The notes beneath the pieces were generated by a model. It was not told the DNA's origin, made no database searches, and was given only the letters and a program-made list of their open reading frames with translations. The position numbers and the translations under genes are program-made. From JARKQH01 sp964631605 (GTDB lineage Bacteria; Verrucomicrobiota; Verrucomicrobiia; Limisphaerales; UBA8199): a DNA stretch of 64,000 nt. The DNA lies in the NCBI GenBank assembly GCA_964631605.1, contig CAZVYG010000008.1:1-64000 (forward strand). The letters run 5' to 3'. Shown here one piece after another: positions 8,384 through 17,371 of this stretch. Numbering within the stretch: position 1 is the first letter of the stretch; every line of letters starts with the position of its first letter.

Positions 8384-9012
8384 GCCGAATGCGAGAGGGG
8401 GGGTTCCGTGACGATGTTCACGATCTCCGTGGCCGCGCGTTCCATGTCCAGCACGATCGAGTTGACGCGGCTCACCAGGTAGTTGTAGCCGGCATGGGCG
8501 GGGATGGCGACCGCCAGGCCCGCCGCAGCGCAAATCAAAGCCTGCCAGATGCCGTTGGAAAGGTCGCCCACCTGCGCGTGCAAGCCGGCGCTTTGAATGC
8601 GCATGAAGGTTTGGATGAACCCCAGCACGGTGCCCAGCAGGCCCAACAGCGGCGACAACTGCGCGATCGTCGCCAGCAGGTTCAGCTTTTCCTCCAAACG
8701 CGGAACCTCCGCCAGCCCGGCTTCCTCGAGCGCTTCCCGGACCCGCTCCCGCCCGTGGTCCCGGTTGAGGATGGCGGTCTTGACCAGCCGCGCCACCGGC
8801 CCCGGAGTCGCGTCGCAAATCGAAAGGGCCTCGACCACGTTGTCGCGCTTGAGCACCGTGCGCACGCCATTGAGGAATTCCAGCGAGTTGATCTGGGCGC
8901 GGTGGAAGTGGAGAAAACGTTCGGTGAATACCACGACCGCGACCGCGCTGATGAACAGGATCAGCCACAACACCGGCCCGCCATTGGCCAACAATACCGG
9001 CAACGTTAACAT
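8380..9012 (-). CDS. exbB: ExbB/TolQ/MotA-family proton channel protein
   Basis: A 210-residue inner-membrane protein with three predicted helices: about 10-30, 110-135 (LLATIAQLSPLLGLLGTVLGFIQTF) and 155-178 (ALICAAAGLAVAIPAHAGYNYL). The second and third are the proton-path helices of the family, and GLLGTVLG and A-x-A-x-P are family hallmarks. A cytoplasmic domain lies between helices 1 and 2. ATG 9012 follows GAGG closely. First gene of the exbB-exbD-TonB-like run. Confidence 0.92.
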   Translation of the reverse strand: MLTLPVLLANGGPVLWLILFISAVAVVVFTERFLHFHRAQINSLEFLNGVRTVLKRDNVVEALSICDATPGPVARLVKTAILNRDHGRERVREALEEAGLAEVPRLEEKLNLLATIAQLSPLLGLLGTVLGFIQTFMRIQSAGLHAQVGDLSNGIWQALICAAAGLAVAIPAHAGYNYLVSRVNSIVLDMERAATEIVNIVTEPPLSHSA

Positions 9013-9174
9013 GTCCTCTTTATACGGCTTGCGCCCCCGCCTTCAAAGGTCAAAGTTGGCCCCCCGCCTGCCTGTGCCCGCAACCGGCGCCTTGGAGCGG
9101 GAGCGCGGCCCGCTCTGTGAGGGACCTGTTCCGCCGCCGGCGCGGTTTCCGTCCGTCCCCGCCCTGCGATTGAG

Positions 9175-9387
9175 TCACCGGCCGTACTGGCCCAGCCCCG
9201 GCGGCTTCGGAATCGAAACATCGTGGGTGGGGGGGGAGGGTCTATTCAACCACCAGAGCAGCAGGGCGCACAGCAAGCTGGCCACGGAACCCAGGCCAAT
9301 GACGTAACGAATCGCGCGCTTTTCCTTCGTGCTCAGCCGCCGCCGCACTCTGTGCCTGACCATGGGATGTCTGCTCACAGCTTGCAT
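9175..9387 (-). CDS. Small single-pass membrane protein, unrecognised
   Basis: A possible 70-residue protein with a very basic N-terminus (RHRVRRRLSTKEKR), one transmembrane helix (about 27-46) and a Pro-rich tail. An alternative ATG at 9363 gives 62 residues. The charge and helix pattern fit a real membrane protein, but there is no recognisable family and no Shine-Dalgarno. It sits alone between exbB and folC. Confidence 0.5.
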   Translation of the reverse strand: MQAVSRHPMVRHRVRRRLSTKEKRAIRYVIGLGSVASLLCALLLWWLNRPSPPTHDVSIPKPPGLGQYGR

Positions 9388-9431
9388 CTGGAATCGAAAA
9401 CCTAAGGTTTCGGCCGCTTGATGGCAAGCGG

Positions 9432-9484
9432 AAAAAAAGGGTGACTTTTTTTACGCCCGCTCCCTTGCGAGCAAACCCGGGCGT
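9432..9484 (-). terminator. Terminator downstream of folC
   Basis: On the minus strand, ACGCCCG (9484-9478) pairs with CGGGCGT (9459-9453), followed after a short A-rich stretch by seven T (9438-9432). A second hairpin (CCGCTTG/CAAGCGG) lies just beyond. It closes the nth-to-folC run. Confidence 0.55.
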
Positions 9485-9495
9485 TTGGCGTGGGG

Positions 9496-10794
9496 CTATC
9501 CGGAGGGGGATTTGCGCGGCGGACCCCACTCATTCAACTTTCGCTCGTCCGGCTCGGGGGCGGTGGAGAGCTGCAGCAATTCCATGGCTTCCCCGATCAG
9601 GTACAGCGACCCGGCAATGACAACGAAATCATCGGTGGCGCTGCCGGCCAGTGCGTCGGCCAGGCTTGTCAACTCGAGGACGCGCGCCTGGGGGTTGGCC
9701 TCGGCGCACGCCCGGGCCAAGGCGTGAGGGTCGGCGGTGCGTTCGTTGTGGACGGGCACCAGGAGGATGCGATGGGCCAGCGGCGCCAGCAGGCGGCACA
9801 TCTCCCGCCAGTCCTTATCCTGCAGAATTCCCAGGACCAGTGTTGGGCGGGCCTCGGGAAAGTATTGGCGCAGCGCCTGGGCCAGAATCTCCGCCCCGCC
9901 GGGATTGTGCGCCCCGTCCAGCAGCACGCGCCGGCCCGAGGGGCGCGTAACCAATTGCAGACGGCCCGGCCAGTGCAGGCGGGTGAGCCCGTCGCAAATG
10001 GCCCCGGGCGAAACCGGCAGTTGGGATTCGAGCACGCGCAGGGTCGCCAAAGCCACCGCGGCATTCGCTTTCTGGTGTTCTCCCAGCAAGGGCAGTTCGA
10101 TCCGGTCCAGGGGCGGTTCGTGCGCCGCGGCAGCGGGCACCCGCGAGAGCGGCGACCCAAGCCGCCGCGCCGTCTCCTGGATGACAGCCAGGGGTTCGGG
10201 CGTTCGCACGCCGGTCACGACCGGAATGCCGGGCTTGATGATGCCGGCCTTTTCCGCCGCGATGCTGGCCAGGGTTTCCCCGAGCCATTTCTGGTGATCG
10301 TACTGGATGTTGGTGATGACGCTGGCCAGCGGGGTCACGATATTGGTCGCATCCAGCCGCCCTCCCAGGCCGGTTTCCCACACCACCAGGTCGCACTGCT
10401 GCTCGAGGAAATAACGCAGCGCCATCACCGTGACCACCTCGAAAAACGTCGGATGGTTCTCCGCCGGAAAACGGCCCAGCAAGGGTTGCATGCCGCTGAC
10501 CAGCCGCGCCGTGTCGGCTTCGGACAGAAGCTGGCGATTGACCTGAATGCGCTCGCCGAAGGCGACCAGGTGGGGCGAGGTGAACAGGCCCACCCGCAGG
10601 CCCGCCGCGCGGCAGATGCTTTCGAGCATGGCGCAGGTGGACCCCTTCCCGTTGGTGCCGGCCACGTGAATGAACCGCAGCCGGTGATGCGGGTTGCCGG
10701 CCAGTTCGGCCAGGCGGAAGGCGTGGTCCAGCCCGAGCTTCGTGCCGTACCAGCGCAGACTGTAGAGAAACTGAATGGCTTCGGAATACGTCAC
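9496..10794 (-). CDS. folC: Folylpolyglutamate/dihydrofolate synthase
   Basis: ATP-dependent Mur-ligase-type enzyme (432 residues) that adds glutamate to folates and, in bifunctional forms, joins dihydropteroate to glutamate. The P-loop HVAGTNGKGST (44-53) is followed by LFTSPHLV, FFEVVTVMAL and VWETGLGGRLDATN, all typical. The C-terminal half has LLDGAHNPGGAEIL, the glutamate-ligase domain motif. GTG 10794 is chosen because homology starts at TYSEAIQFLYSL; a TTG one codon upstream is an alternative. It follows pyrG after 19 bases, and a hairpin terminator follows it. Confidence 0.93.
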   Translation of the reverse strand: MTYSEAIQFLYSLRWYGTKLGLDHAFRLAELAGNPHHRLRFIHVAGTNGKGSTCAMLESICRAAGLRVGLFTSPHLVAFGERIQVNRQLLSEADTARLVSGMQPLLGRFPAENHPTFFEVVTVMALRYFLEQQCDLVVWETGLGGRLDATNIVTPLASVITNIQYDHQKWLGETLASIAAEKAGIIKPGIPVVTGVRTPEPLAVIQETARRLGSPLSRVPAAAAHEPPLDRIELPLLGEHQKANAAVALATLRVLESQLPVSPGAICDGLTRLHWPGRLQLVTRPSGRRVLLDGAHNPGGAEILAQALRQYFPEARPTLVLGILQDKDWREMCRLLAPLAHRILLVPVHNERTADPHALARACAEANPQARVLELTSLADALAGSATDDFVVIAGSLYLIGEAMELLQLSTAPEPDERKLNEWGPPRKSPSG

Positions 10795-10813
10795 AAGGCG
10801 CGCGGCACGACAC

Positions 10814-12436
10814 TCATCCCTGGGTTTTGGCGCTGCCGTGCGCCAGCGCGGCGGCGATAAACCCCCGAAACAGCGGATGCGGCTGGTGCGGTTTGCTCTG
10901 GAACTCGGGATGGAATTGGCTGGCGATGTAGAACGGATGCCGCGGTTCTTCGATGATCTCCACCAGCTTCCCGTCCGGGGTCTGGCCGCTAAACACCAGG
11001 CCGGCCTTCGCAAAGCGCTCGCGGTAGGCGTTGTTGAATTCGTACCGGTGCCGGTGGCGCTCCTTGATGACGAACGCGCCATACAACCGCGCCGCGAGCG
11101 TGCCGACCGCGAGCTGGCAGGCCTGCGCCCCCAGCCGCATGGTGCCCCCTTTCCGGGTGACCCGCGTTTGCTCGTCCAGCATCGCAATGACCGGGTGAGG
11201 GGTCCCCGGGTCGAATTCGGTCGAATGCGCGCCGTTCAGTTTCAAGACATTTCGCGCGAACTCGATGGTGGCGATCTGCATGCCCAGGCAAAGCCCCAGG
11301 TACGGCAGCCCGTTCTCGCGCGCGTATCGCGCCGCCTGAATCTTCCCCTCGATGCCCCGCTCGCCAAAGCCGCCCGGCACCAGGATGCCGCCCAGGCCCT
11401 GCAGCACCCGGGCCGCGCCCTCCCGTTCGAGCTCCTCGGCGTCCACCTTCTGAATGTCCACCCCGCAGTCGTTGGCGATCCCGCCGTGGTTGATGGCCTC
11501 GTACACTGATTTGTACGCGTCCTGCAGTTCGATATACTTGCCCACCACGCCAATCCGCACCCGGCGTTGCGGCGCGATAATCTTTCGCAGAATCTCCTGC
11601 CAGTGCGCCATGTTGGGCTGGGGCGTGTCCAGCCGCAGTTGACGACAAACCAGTTCGTCCACCCGCTCCCGCTGCAGCATCAGCGGCACCTCGTAAATAC
11701 TGTGATCCACATCCTTTTCCTCGACCACGGCCTCGAAGGGGACGTTGCAGAACAGGGAGATTTTCTGCCGCAATTCCTTCTCCAGCGGCTTTTCGCAACG
11801 GCAGACCAGGATATGCGGCGCCAGGCCGATTTCGCGCAGCTTGGCCACCGACTGCTGCGTGGGCTTGGTCTTGAGCTCGCCCGCCGCCTTGATGAACGGC
11901 ACATAGGTGACATGCACGAAGACGGCGTTGTGGGGGCCCACCTCGAGGGCAAACTCGCGAATCGCCTCCAGGAACGGCAGGCCTTCGATGTCGCCGGTGG
12001 TGCCGCCGATTTCCGTGATGATCACATCGGCCTGGGTGGTTTCGGCCAGCAGGTGAATGCGGTTCTGAATTTCGTTGGTGACGTGCGGAATGACCTGAAC
12101 GGTCTTGCCGAGGTATTTTCCCTCCCGCTCGTTGTTGAGCACGGTTTGGTAAACCTGGCCGCTGGTCAGGTTGTTCAACCGGGTCAGTTGGCAATGGGTG
12201 AACCGCTCGTAATGGCCGAGGTCCAGGTCGGTCTCCGCCCCGTCATCCAGCACGTAGACCTCCCCATGCTGGTAGGGATTCATCGTGCCCGGATCCACGT
12301 TGAGGTAGGGATCGAATTTCTGCAGGGCAATCTTCAGCCCGCGATTCTCCAGCAGGGTGCCCAGCGAGGCGGCCGTCAGGCCCTTGCCCAACGAGCTCAC
12401 CACGCCGCCGGTCACAAATACATATTTGGTGCCCAC
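10814..12436 (-). CDS. pyrG: CTP synthase
   Basis: Converts UTP to CTP with glutamine and ATP. At 540 residues it matches the family length. The synthetase domain begins KYVFVTGGVVSSLGKG with the P-loop, then KFDPYLNVDPGTMNPYQHGEV and ITEIGGTTGDIE. The C-terminal class I glutaminase domain has GGFGERG, the nucleophile Cys in PYLGLCLGMQ, and the His/Glu of SQFHPEF. GTG 12436 places the start two codons before the conserved KYVFVTGG strand. Upstream is kdsB (about 150 bases away) and downstream folC. Confidence 0.96.
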   Translation of the reverse strand: MGTKYVFVTGGVVSSLGKGLTAASLGTLLENRGLKIALQKFDPYLNVDPGTMNPYQHGEVYVLDDGAETDLDLGHYERFTHCQLTRLNNLTSGQVYQTVLNNEREGKYLGKTVQVIPHVTNEIQNRIHLLAETTQADVIITEIGGTTGDIEGLPFLEAIREFALEVGPHNAVFVHVTYVPFIKAAGELKTKPTQQSVAKLREIGLAPHILVCRCEKPLEKELRQKISLFCNVPFEAVVEEKDVDHSIYEVPLMLQRERVDELVCRQLRLDTPQPNMAHWQEILRKIIAPQRRVRIGVVGKYIELQDAYKSVYEAINHGGIANDCGVDIQKVDAEELEREGAARVLQGLGGILVPGGFGERGIEGKIQAARYARENGLPYLGLCLGMQIATIEFARNVLKLNGAHSTEFDPGTPHPVIAMLDEQTRVTRKGGTMRLGAQACQLAVGTLAARLYGAFVIKERHRHRYEFNNAYRERFAKAGLVFSGQTPDGKLVEIIEEPRHPFYIASQFHPEFQSKPHQPHPLFRGFIAAALAHGSAKTQG

Positions 12437-12584
12437 AAATGTCGTCAAAAGGTTCGAGCCGCAAACACGGCCGCGGAAAAAGAAATGCCGCCATGGGTTG
12501 CTTTCCAACCTGCTGGCGGCCCCGCCGGATCGCGAATGCGTGCGCCGGAAGACTATAGGTGCGCCCCGGCCCGGTTGACAAGAC

Positions 12585-13340
12585 TCAAGCCACCCCCGCC
12601 TTTTGCAGCAGGCGCTCGACCCGGGCGATGTCCGCCGGCGCATCCACCCCCACGCTGTCGTATTGAACCTGCACCACCGCCAGCGGGATGCCATGGTCAA
12701 GCGCCCGCAGTTGCTCGAGTTTCTCCGCCGCTTCGAGGGGCGAGATGGGCAAGCCCACCAGCCGGAGCAGGGTGTCCCGCCGGAACCCGTAAATGCCGAG
12801 GTGCTTCAGAAAGGGAAACGCCCGCATTTGTTCCGCCGCCGGCTGGGTGGCGGCCTCCCGCAAATAGGGAATGGTGCGGCGCGAAAAGTACAGCGCCTGG
12901 CCGGCCTGGTTGACGACCACTTTGACGACATTGGGATTGTCATATTCAGCGGGGTCCTGGAGCGGCGTGGCGGCCGTGGACATCTCGGCCCGATGCAACG
13001 CCTCCGCCACCCGGTTAATGACCGCCGGGTCAATCAGCGGCTCATCCCCCTGAATGTTCACCACCGCGTCACACGCCAGCCCGCGGGCAACCTCCGCAAT
13101 CCGGTCCGAGCCGCTGGGATGATTCGGCGAAGTCATCTCGACCCGGCAAAAGCTCCGCGCCGCCTGCCGGATGCGCTCGTCGTCGGTGGCCACGATCACC
13201 TCGGCCAACGTGGCGGCCTTCCGGCACTGCTCGACCACGCGTTGAATCAGGCTCTTGCCCGCAATGAGAGCCAGCGGTTTGCCCGGAAAGCGGGTCGAAC
13301 CATATCGCGCCGGGATGATGCCAATCACACGCATGCGCAC
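12585..13340 (-). CDS. kdsB: CMP-KDO synthetase (3-deoxy-manno-octulosonate cytidylyltransferase)
   Basis: Activates KDO with CTP for lipopolysaccharide inner-core assembly, so the organism very likely makes LPS. The 251-residue protein opens IGIIPARYGSTRFPGKPLA, the nucleotide-binding signature, and continues with VIVATDDERI, NHPSGSDRIAEV and VNIQGDEPLI. C-terminal FLKHLGIYGFRRDTL is also typical. ATG 13340 or 13334 are both possible. Its placement directly before pyrG, which makes its CTP substrate, is functionally coherent. Confidence 0.95.
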   Translation of the reverse strand: MRMRVIGIIPARYGSTRFPGKPLALIAGKSLIQRVVEQCRKAATLAEVIVATDDERIRQAARSFCRVEMTSPNHPSGSDRIAEVARGLACDAVVNIQGDEPLIDPAVINRVAEALHRAEMSTAATPLQDPAEYDNPNVVKVVVNQAGQALYFSRRTIPYLREAATQPAAEQMRAFPFLKHLGIYGFRRDTLLRLVGLPISPLEAAEKLEQLRALDHGIPLAVVQVQYDSVGVDAPADIARVERLLQKAGVA

Positions 13341-13399
13341 GTTGTAGCGGACCGGCGGCGGAAATGAAGCCTGAAAAGATCAGTTTTCCTGCGCCCGCG

Positions 13400-16024
13400 C
13401 TACGACAGCTTGGTGGTGCGCAGCTCGATTTGCGCTTCGGGACTGGGCGCCGGCGCCGGGGAGGTCCCGGCTTGGAGCGGGGCCGCCTCGCCGGGGCGCG
13501 CGGGCGCAGGCGTGGTGGTAATCAAACCCCAATCGGCGGCCACCTGGTCGAGAAACACTCTCAGGATGCTCTGGAAATCACGCTGGTCCCGCCGCAGCAA
13601 CCCCAACAGCAGCGGCACCAGGACCAGCAACGTCCAAAGCCACGGTGTCGCCCTCCCCCACACGCCCAGCACGACCAGTTCAAAGCCGCAAAGCAGCCAA
13701 AACGTGACTTTGGCCTGCAACGACCAACGCGGCCGCAGCCGGCAGCGGATCATCTGGCGGCCTTGCCCATGCTCCTCGATGACCGTGGCGAGTTGCACAC
13801 TGCACCAGCGGCTCCCAAAAATCTCGACGTCGTAATCGCTCCAGCCGATGTCCGGTTTGTGAGGCCAGCCTTGCGCCGCCAACCGCTGCAGCACATCAGC
13901 CACCCAGGCCAACCGGTCCACGCGGCGCTCCGCCCAATAATTGACTTCCTCCAGCCGCTGGCCGCTGTCCCGCAAGGCGATGGAATCCAGGCTGCGGCGC
14001 CCGGCGCGCGCCGGGGTTTGCAGCAGCAGCCGGCCCCGGTAGCGAGCCCAGCCGCGGACGATCGGCTGCAGGAAGAACAGGCAGGCAACCAGCGGTCGCG
14101 ACCACCAGTGCGTCTTGTCCGGCGGCAGCGACGCCTGCGCGCCGGCCAGCCCGCAAAGCCCCACCGACAGCAACAGACTGGTCAGGGCCAGGGGGAACAC
14201 GAAATGAAATGCGGCCGATAGCACCCAGAGCGGCAGGGTCACCAGCACGTGGTACTCGAGCGTCGTGCAGAGCATCAGGGTGGGCGAGGGGGGCGCCACA
14301 TAAACTGATTGAAACCCGGCGCTGCCAAACAGGCCGCGATAAATCACCGGCGCGCGCAGGCGCAGCCCCGCAGCCGCGCTGGCGTAAATCCGGCCGCGCC
14401 ACATGCTGCCTCCCAGCAGGTTGAAATACTCCGGGTGCTTCCGCATGAGCAGCGACTCGGCCTCGCCGTAGCCCCGCTGTTGCTTCAAATACGCGCCGAG
14501 GGTCGAGCGGCGGTAATGCCACACAAAACCGCCGGGACTGAACCCAATCTTGTGCCCGGCCTGTTGCAGCCGCCAGCAAATGTCCACATCGTCGCCGGCG
14601 GCGCGAAACACCGGGTCAAACCCGCCCACCTCCTCGAGCGCCCACCGGTAAAACGCCATGTTGCACCCGGGAATATGTTCCGCCTCGCGGTCGTTGAGCA
14701 TGACGTGCGCCGGCCCGCCCGGCGAAGCCATCACTGCGGCCGCCACCGCCGAATCCTCGGGCGGCAGCAGGTTCGGACCTCCAATGGCCGCGAAATCGCT
14801 CCGTAAGAGGTCTCCCACCAAATAGTGGAGCCAATCCCGATCTGCCCGGCAATCCGCGTCGGTAAAGGCCACAATCTCCCCCGTGGCGGCGGCAATCCCG
14901 GTGTTTCGCGCCGCGGACAGCCCCAGGTTGCGCTCGTGCCGCAAGTACCGAACCGATGGGTAGGCCGCGGCGAGCTGGCGGGTGGCATCCGTCGAGCCGT
15001 CATCCACCAAAATCAACTCATAATCGGGATAGTTCAGTCGCTGCAGCGATTCCAGGCACGCCTTCAAGGTCCGCTCGCCATTGTAACTGGCCACCACCAC
15101 CGAGACGCGGGGATACCGCGGCAGCGGAAAGCAGGGCGCGGCACGGAACTGGCGCTGAACCACGGCGAACGCGGGTTTGGGGCTGCGATCAACCCGGGTG
15201 AGGCCCATGGCCCAATCCTGGATCGGCTGGCCGTTCCGGTGCCAATCGTCCGTGAAGCTGAAAACCACCGCCCCCGCCGCCCCGCCCCGATAGGCGTCCT
15301 CGAGCTGCCAGCCCAGCATTTCGGCTTGCCGCGCCTCGCCCTCGCGCAAGGAATCAATCCCCAGCTCCCCCAACAGCAGCGGTTTGGATTCCGCCAGCAT
15401 CTGCAGCCGCGCCAGGTAGTTTCGAAAGGCGGGCTCCTGGTGCAGATACACATTGAAGCAAACAAAATCCACGCTCTGCGGCCGGAGAAACTCCGTGGGG
15501 GGATAATTGCCAAAGGTGCACAGGCAATCGGGATCAATCCGCCGCGCCTCCACAACCAGCTCGTCTATGAAATCCTCCACCGCCTTGCCGCCGCTCCACC
15601 GCACAATGTCAGCCGGAATTTCGTTCACCAGGCTGAAGGCGAAGACGGCCGGGTGCCGGGCGCAGGACTGCACCGCGCGGCGGACGGCTTCGCGCGCCTG
15701 CTCGCGCGCCGGGGCGGTGTCGAGAAATGAAAGATGCTTGTTCCAGGGAATATCCACCAGGACCTTCAGCCCGTATTCAGCCGCCAGGTCCAGGAACCAG
15801 CGGCCCGGCACATGGTAAATCCGCACCACGTTGGCCCCCAGATCGCGTATCTGGGCGAAATCCGCCGCCGTCTGCTCTGGCGAAGCAAAAGGCTGGCCCG
15901 CCGCATTCAGCGCGAACGGACCATACGACACGCCTTTGACGCAGAACTTTTCCTCGCCCAGGCGGAAGAACTTGCCCTCCACTCGGACCCGTGAAGGGGT
16001 TGAACCCGCGACTGCCATTTGCAT
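13400..16024 (-). CDS. Glycosidase-like TIM barrel fused to family 2 glycosyltransferase
   Basis: An 874-residue fusion. Residues 20-295 resemble a clan GH-A (GH2/GH5-like) TIM barrel, with a likely acid/base E135 in SLVNEI and nucleophile E220 in LLLGELG. Residues 305-560 are a GT2 transferase: VSVVVASYNGE, D341-D342-G-S, the D-A-D of FTDADCR (389-391) and GDDVDICWRLQ. Hydrophobic segments follow near 595-640, 660-675 and 795-830. No signal peptide precedes the barrel, so both enzymatic parts are probably cytoplasmic and membrane-tethered, as in processive polysaccharide synthases. It is in the run between cinA and kdsB. Substrate unknown; a role in surface glycan synthesis is inferred. Confidence 0.85.
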   Translation of the reverse strand: MQMAVAGSTPSRVRVEGKFFRLGEEKFCVKGVSYGPFALNAAGQPFASPEQTAADFAQIRDLGANVVRIYHVPGRWFLDLAAEYGLKVLVDIPWNKHLSFLDTAPAREQAREAVRRAVQSCARHPAVFAFSLVNEIPADIVRWSGGKAVEDFIDELVVEARRIDPDCLCTFGNYPPTEFLRPQSVDFVCFNVYLHQEPAFRNYLARLQMLAESKPLLLGELGIDSLREGEARQAEMLGWQLEDAYRGGAAGAVVFSFTDDWHRNGQPIQDWAMGLTRVDRSPKPAFAVVQRQFRAAPCFPLPRYPRVSVVVASYNGERTLKACLESLQRLNYPDYELILVDDGSTDATRQLAAAYPSVRYLRHERNLGLSAARNTGIAAATGEIVAFTDADCRADRDWLHYLVGDLLRSDFAAIGGPNLLPPEDSAVAAAVMASPGGPAHVMLNDREAEHIPGCNMAFYRWALEEVGGFDPVFRAAGDDVDICWRLQQAGHKIGFSPGGFVWHYRRSTLGAYLKQQRGYGEAESLLMRKHPEYFNLLGGSMWRGRIYASAAAGLRLRAPVIYRGLFGSAGFQSVYVAPPSPTLMLCTTLEYHVLVTLPLWVLSAAFHFVFPLALTSLLLSVGLCGLAGAQASLPPDKTHWWSRPLVACLFFLQPIVRGWARYRGRLLLQTPARAGRRSLDSIALRDSGQRLEEVNYWAERRVDRLAWVADVLQRLAAQGWPHKPDIGWSDYDVEIFGSRWCSVQLATVIEEHGQGRQMIRCRLRPRWSLQAKVTFWLLCGFELVVLGVWGRATPWLWTLLVLVPLLLGLLRRDQRDFQSILRVFLDQVAADWGLITTTPAPARPGEAAPLQAGTSPAPAPSPEAQIELRTTKLS

Positions 16025-16045
16025 TGGACGCTGAGCCGGCCGGGT

Positions 16046-17308
16046 TTAATCATGCAATGTCCGCCGCAACAAGTCCATCGCCTGCTGGGCCGCCACCTGC
16101 TTGAACGTCTCCCGGTCTGTCGGGTTGCATTGGCGCTCGACGCGGGTCTGGCGCGGCGTTGCCACGGCGAGAAACACCGTGCCCACCGGTTTGTCCGGCG
16201 TGCCGCCCGACGGACCGGCAATCCCGGTCACGCCGATGCCATAATCGGCGCCGGTCGTCCGCCGCGCGCCCTCCGCCATCTCGCGCGCCACCGCCTCGCT
16301 CACCGCGCCGTGGGCGGCGAGGGTTTGGGGTTGCACCCCCAGGAACTTTTGTTTGGCGTTATTGCTGTAAGTAACCAGGCCGGCCAGGAATACCGCCGAG
16401 GCTCCCGGCACATTGGTCAACCGGTGGGCGATGCAGCCCCCGGTGCACGATTCCGCCACCGCCAGGGTCGCCTTGCGGGCCGTCAGCGAGCTGATGATCA
16501 CCCGCTCCAGCTCTTCCTCCTCCGTGCCGTAACAATAATCTCCGATCAGGCCACGAACGATCCGTTCGCCTTCCACCACCAGCGCCTCGCCCTGCGGGCC
16601 GCGCGCCGACAATCGCACATCCACCTGGCCCGGCCGCGCGCAATAGCCGACCTCCAGCCCTCTGGCAACCAGGCTCTCGAGCGCCGGCGCAATTCGTTCC
16701 TGCACCATTGATTCCCCCAAGCCCGTGGTGCGCAGGGTGTGGCAGGCAAACCGCGCCTCGGGCGGCAGCCAGCCCCGGAGCAGCGGCACGACCTGGTCGG
16801 TAAACATCGGCCGCAGCTCGCGCGGCGGCCCGGGCAACATGACCAGCCACGATCCTTCGCCCCCCGCCCGGTACGGGTTGGGCCTGACCTCCAATGCCAG
16901 ACCGGGCGCGGTTCCAAACGCATTGTCAAGAACGCGCGCCCCCTCCGGCACCAGCGCCTGCACCCGGTTGGACTCCGGCATCGGGCGCTGGCGTTTTACA
17001 AAATAGGCTTGAATGGCGCCCAGCACCCGCGGGTCCTCGCGCAGGCGCCGGCCTAGCAACCGCGCGATCAAGTCGCGCGTCAGATCGTCCGAGGTGGGGC
17101 CCAGCCCGCCCGTGGTGATGACCAGGTCCGCCCGCCCGAGAGATTCGCGGACGGCCCCTTGAATATCCGGGCCGGTGTCCGGGACGGCCACCTGGCGCGA
17201 CACCACGCACCCCAACTCGGCCAGTTGACGGCACAGCCATTGTTGGTTCGTATTCAGCACCCGCCCCAGCAGCAGTTCGCTGCCGGTGTTAATCAATTCC
17301 ACAATCAT
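16046..17308 (-). CDS. cinA: CinA-family protein (NMN amidohydrolase / ADP-ribose pyrophosphatase type)
   Basis: The 420-residue protein has an N-terminal MoCF/COG1058 domain (MIVELINTGSELLLGRVLNTN, ITTGGLGPTSDDLT, MLPGPPRELRPMF) and a C-terminal PncC domain (LAVAESCTGGCIAHRLTNVPGAS, GVTGIAGPSGG) whose Ser is the amidase nucleophile. Two-domain CinA proteins deamidate nicotinamide mononucleotide in pyridine-nucleotide recycling and can cleave ADP-ribose. Length and domain order are complete. It lies between the lplA-like gene (63 bases upstream) and the glycosyltransferase fusion (21 bases downstream). Confidence 0.94.
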   Translation of the reverse strand: MIVELINTGSELLLGRVLNTNQQWLCRQLAELGCVVSRQVAVPDTGPDIQGAVRESLGRADLVITTGGLGPTSDDLTRDLIARLLGRRLREDPRVLGAIQAYFVKRQRPMPESNRVQALVPEGARVLDNAFGTAPGLALEVRPNPYRAGGEGSWLVMLPGPPRELRPMFTDQVVPLLRGWLPPEARFACHTLRTTGLGESMVQERIAPALESLVARGLEVGYCARPGQVDVRLSARGPQGEALVVEGERIVRGLIGDYCYGTEEEELERVIISSLTARKATLAVAESCTGGCIAHRLTNVPGASAVFLAGLVTYSNNAKQKFLGVQPQTLAAHGAVSEAVAREMAEGARRTTGADYGIGVTGIAGPSGGTPDKPVGTVFLAVATPRQTRVERQCNPTDRETFKQVAAQQAMDLLRRTLHD

Positions 17309-17371
17309 AGCTCAAAACAAGCCTCTGTCGCTCGCGCCGCCCGCGGTTCGCCTTGCGAAACCCCGCCCGGC

